NCBI RefSeq assembly: GCF_011074885.1
Contig: NC_054690.1
Location: 1,989,001 to 2,053,000, forward strand
Length of the DNA: 64,000 bases
DNA from: Brettanomyces bruxellensis
Taxonomy: Eukaryota; Ascomycota; Pichiomycetes; Pichiales; Pichiaceae
Direction of reading: 5' to 3'
The notes beneath the pieces were generated by a model. It was not told the origin of the DNA. It did no database searches and saw only the letters and a list, made by a program, of their open reading frames with translations. A program made the translations under genes and the position numbers. This document shows, piece by piece, positions 60,477-64,000 of this stretch. Every line of letters begins with the position of its first letter. Positions within the stretch are counted from its first letter, which is position 1.

Positions 60477-61871
60477 AATCTGGAGAAATGCTGCAGGCGC
60501 AGATCAAGAGCCGACATGTAATGCTATGCTAATGAACAGAAACGATTTTATGGTTAAAAGTAGGCAGTAGTGGTGTAAAGAGGCAGTGTTACTGCAATCA
60601 CGATGACTACCGATTGTATTGGTGCTACTTATAGCATTACTGTAGGTTTGTAGTGATGCTACTTACTGCATTCTTGTAGGTTTGTATTGGTGCTACTTAC
60701 AGCATTACTGTAGGTTTGTACAGATGTTTACAGCATAATGGATGCTTACACTAAGGTGAATAATCGCACTAGTATGCTCATAATAAGATGAATGATCGCA
60801 GTATAGTATGCCCATAATAAGGTGAATACTCACAGCATATTATGAATACACACAGTATGGTATGTCCACAGTATAGTAACTACTTACTTCTTGCTTATAG
60901 TATAGCAATACTTAGTTCCTGCTTACAATATAAATCCTCACTATTCATGCTCCCTACTCATACTATGCTCATTTACTTGATATTCGTATACCTAATATTC
61001 TGCTTCCAGCTTCTATGCTTACTGTAATTATATGAAGAATACCTCCAGGCTGTGCAAAACATGCTGGAAATTCCCTCTTTAAACGAAGATAACCACATTA
61101 CATAGCAACATGGAGTTCTGGATCCATTGTTGGTCACGAGAGCTTAAATCAATCCCTTTTTCCACTGCTTCTTGGACCAAGTATGATGTCACAAACGAGC
61201 TTCAGCCAATGGCAGTAAAATAGCATGGTCGATCGACGCGACGCCCGCATCCACATTTTACAGTTGTTAGACATCTCTATATTTCTGATAATTATTGGAT
61301 TGACGCAGAAACTACTGAAGCGTAGAGCAAAATTTATATTAAATAGACTGTATCAGGGAAGAAAAAGAATAATCCTTATACTGCCGATTAAATGCAGATT
61401 CCCAGTAAGAAACCAGAGTAAGCCCATATAGAAAAGAGAGAGAAGAAAGGAATAAAGAGATAGAAAAATAGAAAAATAGAGAAGGAGAAAAGGAGACGAA
61501 AAGAAAATAGAAAAGAAAAGAAGAAAGAGAAGGGAAGAAAACAAAAAACAAGTAAAGCCAAAAAGATAAGTGCAAAATTAAAAGAAGGTCAAATATGATA
61601 TAGTATAGCAGTGAAATAATAGTAAACTATGATAACAACAAAAAAGTAACAATACACGCCAGAATCGAGAACAAAACAAAACCAGTAACTGACAAAGTGA
61701 ATACAAAGACAATCAAATGGAAAAATAGCACACCGGGAATGATGTCTGAAGGAATAGAAGACATCTATAACATTCCATGTGTCTTTATAAAGAGAATCCA
61801 AAAGCACATTAAAAAAAAATTAAATCCTTTTTTTTTTTCCAATTTTCAATTTTCCAATTTTCAAAATTTTT
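60477..61871. other. 1.4 kb convergent spacer with repeats
   Basis: The part next to the old yellow enzyme gene holds a 34 bp repeat (listed separately) and a looser repeat of TAAGGTGAATAATCGCA-like units with TATGCTCATAA (60750-60850). The rest is AT-rich, including a purine-rich block (61420-61560) and a T run (61828-61838). A 68-codon frame at 61225-61431 has no supporting evidence. Confidence 0.55.
60619..60722. repeat. 34 bp tandem repeat downstream of the old yellow enzyme gene
   Basis: There are three copies, with TGCTACTTA at 60623, 60657 and 60691, each followed by GCATT.(C/A)TGTAGGTTTGTA-like sequence in the same register. The array starts about 145 bp past the stop codon. Confidence 0.9.
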
Positions 61872-63095
61872 TCACGCGGACAACGGCACCTCGGTGAGCG
61901 CTGCGGGTTGCGCCTCAGCGGCGTGCGCAGGATGGCCAGCGGCGGAAGAAGAAGCCTTAGTAACAGTTATTCCATCTATAGAGGCAGGCTTACCGTTGGG
62001 AACATTTTTGAGACACGTGTACTGGGCTCTGTTGGCGTTGAGGTGCTTTTTAAGCTGGTCCTTGCGGAAAAAACGCTTTCCGCAACCCCATTTTGTACCG
62101 TCCACAAGTTCGCCTGCGCACACAAAGCGCTTCACACTGTTTGTATGCTGCTCCTTGTTGTGTCTAATGTAGTCAGACTTTCTCTTAAATCTCGAGTGGC
62201 ACACATTGCATTCGAAGCGCTTCTCATCAGAGTGCGCCGAGAGCTTGTGAACTAACATATTGTGTCTTCTTGTGTACTCCTTTCCGCAGTGATCGCACCG
62301 GAAAAGCTTCTTTGCTTTGATTTTAAGATGGGTGCGCTGGAAAGGCTTGACCTCCACGAAGCCGCGCACGGGTTGCGCCGAAGATGGCGGTGTTGCGCTA
62401 CCTAGCGAAGGCGGGCAGCTGTGCGTCGGATGGTGCGCAGGCTTGCCGCCTGTTGCCAGCGGCACCACCCATGGCGCTTGCGCAGGGAACGCTTGCGCAT
62501 CTGCGGAGCGGAAGTAGCCAGGACCCGCATACGCTGGAATGCGCTGGGTCTCCGGGATGAAGGCGAGCTACATGGTTGGGCTGCTGTGGCCTGAGGAGAT
62601 CATTGGGAGCAACTGCGCGCCGGCGTTTGCTTGCGCCTGCGCAGGTGCGGATGTTGGCGCTGGAGTTGGAACTGGCGCCCGTGCTGCTTGCACTGCCTGC
62701 GCTGGCGCGGACCCAGGGGTGGCGCCAGGGGTGGGCGGATAGTACGTGTAGTATGCGGCGGCAGCGTCACCAGGCCGGCGGTAAACAACATTCAGGGGTG
62801 CGCCCTTGGCCTGCAGCACCGGAAAGCCAGGCGCTCCAACAAAAGCAGACTGCGGATGCGGACCAAATGCAGGTCCAAACATTGGAATCCCAATCGGAAC
62901 GTTCCGTGGTGTGCATTCAGTCGGCGAAAGAGGTGGGTATGAAACGGTGTAAGGATGCATTTGCGGAAAGATGGGTGGTAGGTTGGGAGCAGGAAGAACG
63001 TTGGCACGGTTAGAAATGGGTCCCACATTAGTCGGTGGAAGACTAAGTGGGGCAGTTCTTCTGGCTGGGAAGTTCATGGGTGAGACTGAAAGCAT
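61872..63095 (-). CDS. Crz1-like C2H2 zinc-finger factor, reading frame broken by an in-frame TAG
   Basis: From the ATG at 63095 the frame gives 175 Pro/Ala-rich residues, then TAG at 62568-62570, then 231 more codons in the same frame to TGA at 61872. The second part carries three fingers (62013-62297): two canonical C-x2-C-x12-H-x4-H units and a third with a long first loop, CAGELVDGTKWGCGKRF, as in the calcineurin-responsive factor Crz1. After the TAG the first in-frame ATG lies inside finger 1, so the fingers cannot be made from a separate start without losing it. Pro/Ala/Gln-rich composition and TGCGCA words continue across the TAG. No splice sites that would remove it were seen. Options are a recent null allele, readthrough or a sequence error. 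I found no clear PxIxIT calcineurin site. Confidence 0.8.
62568..62570 (-). other. In-frame TAG inside the Crz1-like gene
   Basis: Codon 176 of the zinc-finger frame, in the context CCATGTAGCTCGCC. TAG is the normal terminator of INO80, MET10 and the Rad16-like gene here, so it is not reassigned in this species. Confidence 0.9.
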
Positions 63096-64000
63096 TCAGA
63101 GCGATGCGTTGATTAAAAACAACTGGTAGCGCTAGAAATGGAGTAAAAGTGACTGATTATTGCAGGAAAAGATAGTTGGTATTTAAGTTTGGGAAGTTTG
63201 GAGTGATGGGAAGGGGAAAGAAAGGAAGAGATGAAAGGGATAAGAAGAAGGGAAAGGAAGGAAAGGAAATGGAACAAAAGGAGATGAAGACTCGGTGATA
63301 AGAAATATGGAGGTGAGAAAAAGATGGGAAAGCGAAACCTTTTTAAAGGATGTGTAAGAAGCAAGTTTGAAAGGAAAATAGAAAATAAGAAAAGAGGATC
63401 GGCAAATGGAACACGGCGGTGAATAAACACGTAAGGATAAAGAGAGTCAGACATTGAGAAATTGAGACCAAAAGAAGATGGGGAATAACACATCAAGATG
63501 ACCGGTGTGCAGTAAAGTGAATGCAAGTTGGGACAGAAACATGGGCCCTAAGTGGAAGCGGGTGAATAGCCAAAAAAAAATAAAAAAATGCATACAAGGC
63601 CCGTTAATCCGTATTTGGATTCATTAACTTCGCATACTGCATTTTATTGTCTTCGATAGGTGTGCTTACATGATAGTTGCAAATTGTGTCCATATCTTTT
63701 AACACACACGCTTCCCGCATTGTTGGCCCAATACGCTTACACTTTTATTTTCTATTCTTTTGGGAAACAATTATCTGTAAACAACTCAACAATGGATTCT
63801 CCCACATTGTTTTGGCGCGGTTAGCATATTAAATATCCTTCCCATTCAATACTTGATCAATCTAAACTCTCGTTTTTTTTTTTTTTTTACTTTATCTGGT
63901 TCGTATAAGCCTTATTTTTACAGCATTATCAAGCAACTGCATTAATTTTTACGCTTTTTTTTTTTTTTTTTTTTTTTTTTTCTTCCCTTCTTTCCTTCGT
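63096..64000. promoter_or_regulatory. Upstream region of the Crz1-like gene
   Basis: A purine-rich stretch of GGGAAAG/GGAAAGG words (63190-63400) lies near the start codon. T runs occur at about 63871-63887 and 63953-63980. No gene is seen; a 137-codon minus-strand frame (63113-63526) is the Leu/Phe/Ser-rich complement of the purine tract. Confidence 0.5.

Noticed and set aside
62466..62570. Intron removing the in-frame TAG of the zinc-finger gene
   Set aside because: There is no GTATGT-like donor upstream of the TAG and no TACTAAC-like branch point before a plausible acceptor; the only GTATG-like word lies after the stop.
62568..62570. TAG reassigned to an amino acid
   Set aside because: TAG ends INO80, MET10 and the Rad16-like gene at the expected C-termini.

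Overview
This window is nuclear DNA of a budding yeast (Saccharomycotina). Nineteen protein genes can be supported. All read as single exons, and nearly all match conserved ascomycete yeast families. CTG falls on conserved leucines (for example in the PSLFD segment of INO80), so the standard code fits and a CTG-Ser yeast is unlikely. The intronless genes, standard code, GC-richer coding sequence and AT-rich spacers with long A/T runs would suit the Pichiaceae (Brettanomyces/Pichia/Ogataea side). That placement is an inference. No rRNA, tRNA (no convincing GTTCRANNC B box in a spacer), transposon, CRISPR or viral remnant was seen.

Layout. 1-4726 (-): most of RIF1, whose C-terminal end lies off the left edge, with RVxF and SILK PP1-docking motifs. 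5317-7569 (-): RGP1. 8259-9575 (+): an unassigned four-span membrane protein. 10527-15332 (-): SNF2. Then 4.2 kb without a recognisable gene. 19532-20626 (-): an ER membrane J-protein. 22376-26155 (-): INO80, divergent from PEX14 at 27534-28754 (+). 29003-30040 (-): an unrecognised Asn/Ser-rich protein. 31441-33924 (+): a Rad5/Rad16-family Swi2/Snf2 ATPase without a RING. 34115-43437 (-): five genes on one strand, MET10, HPR1, GOS1, ATG10 and SDH2. Then a 2.8 kb gap. 46269-47432 (-): an acidic, Ser/Asp-rich protein. Then a 3.3 kb gap. 50738-54070 (-): POL3, divergent from HUL5 at 54709-58095 (+). 59265-60476 (+): a class III old yellow enzyme. 61872-63095 (-): a Crz1-like zinc-finger gene interrupted by an in-frame TAG.

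The genes form no single pathway. Loose themes are chromatin and replication (RIF1, SNF2, INO80, the RING-less ATPase, POL3, HPR1), Golgi/ER and autophagy (RGP1, GOS1, the J-protein, ATG10) and mitochondrial or redox metabolism (SDH2, MET10, the old yellow enzyme). Readable promoter signals agree with known regulation: a Cbf1 box before MET10, an MluI cell-cycle box between POL3 and HUL5, and a CCAAT box before SDH2.

The most unusual points are the stop-interrupted zinc-finger gene, the RING-less Rad16-like ATPase, unrelated minisatellites just downstream of at least five stop codons, the long repeat-bearing N-terminus of RIF1, and a patch rich in GCG/TGCGCA words across HUL5, the old yellow enzyme and the zinc-finger gene.
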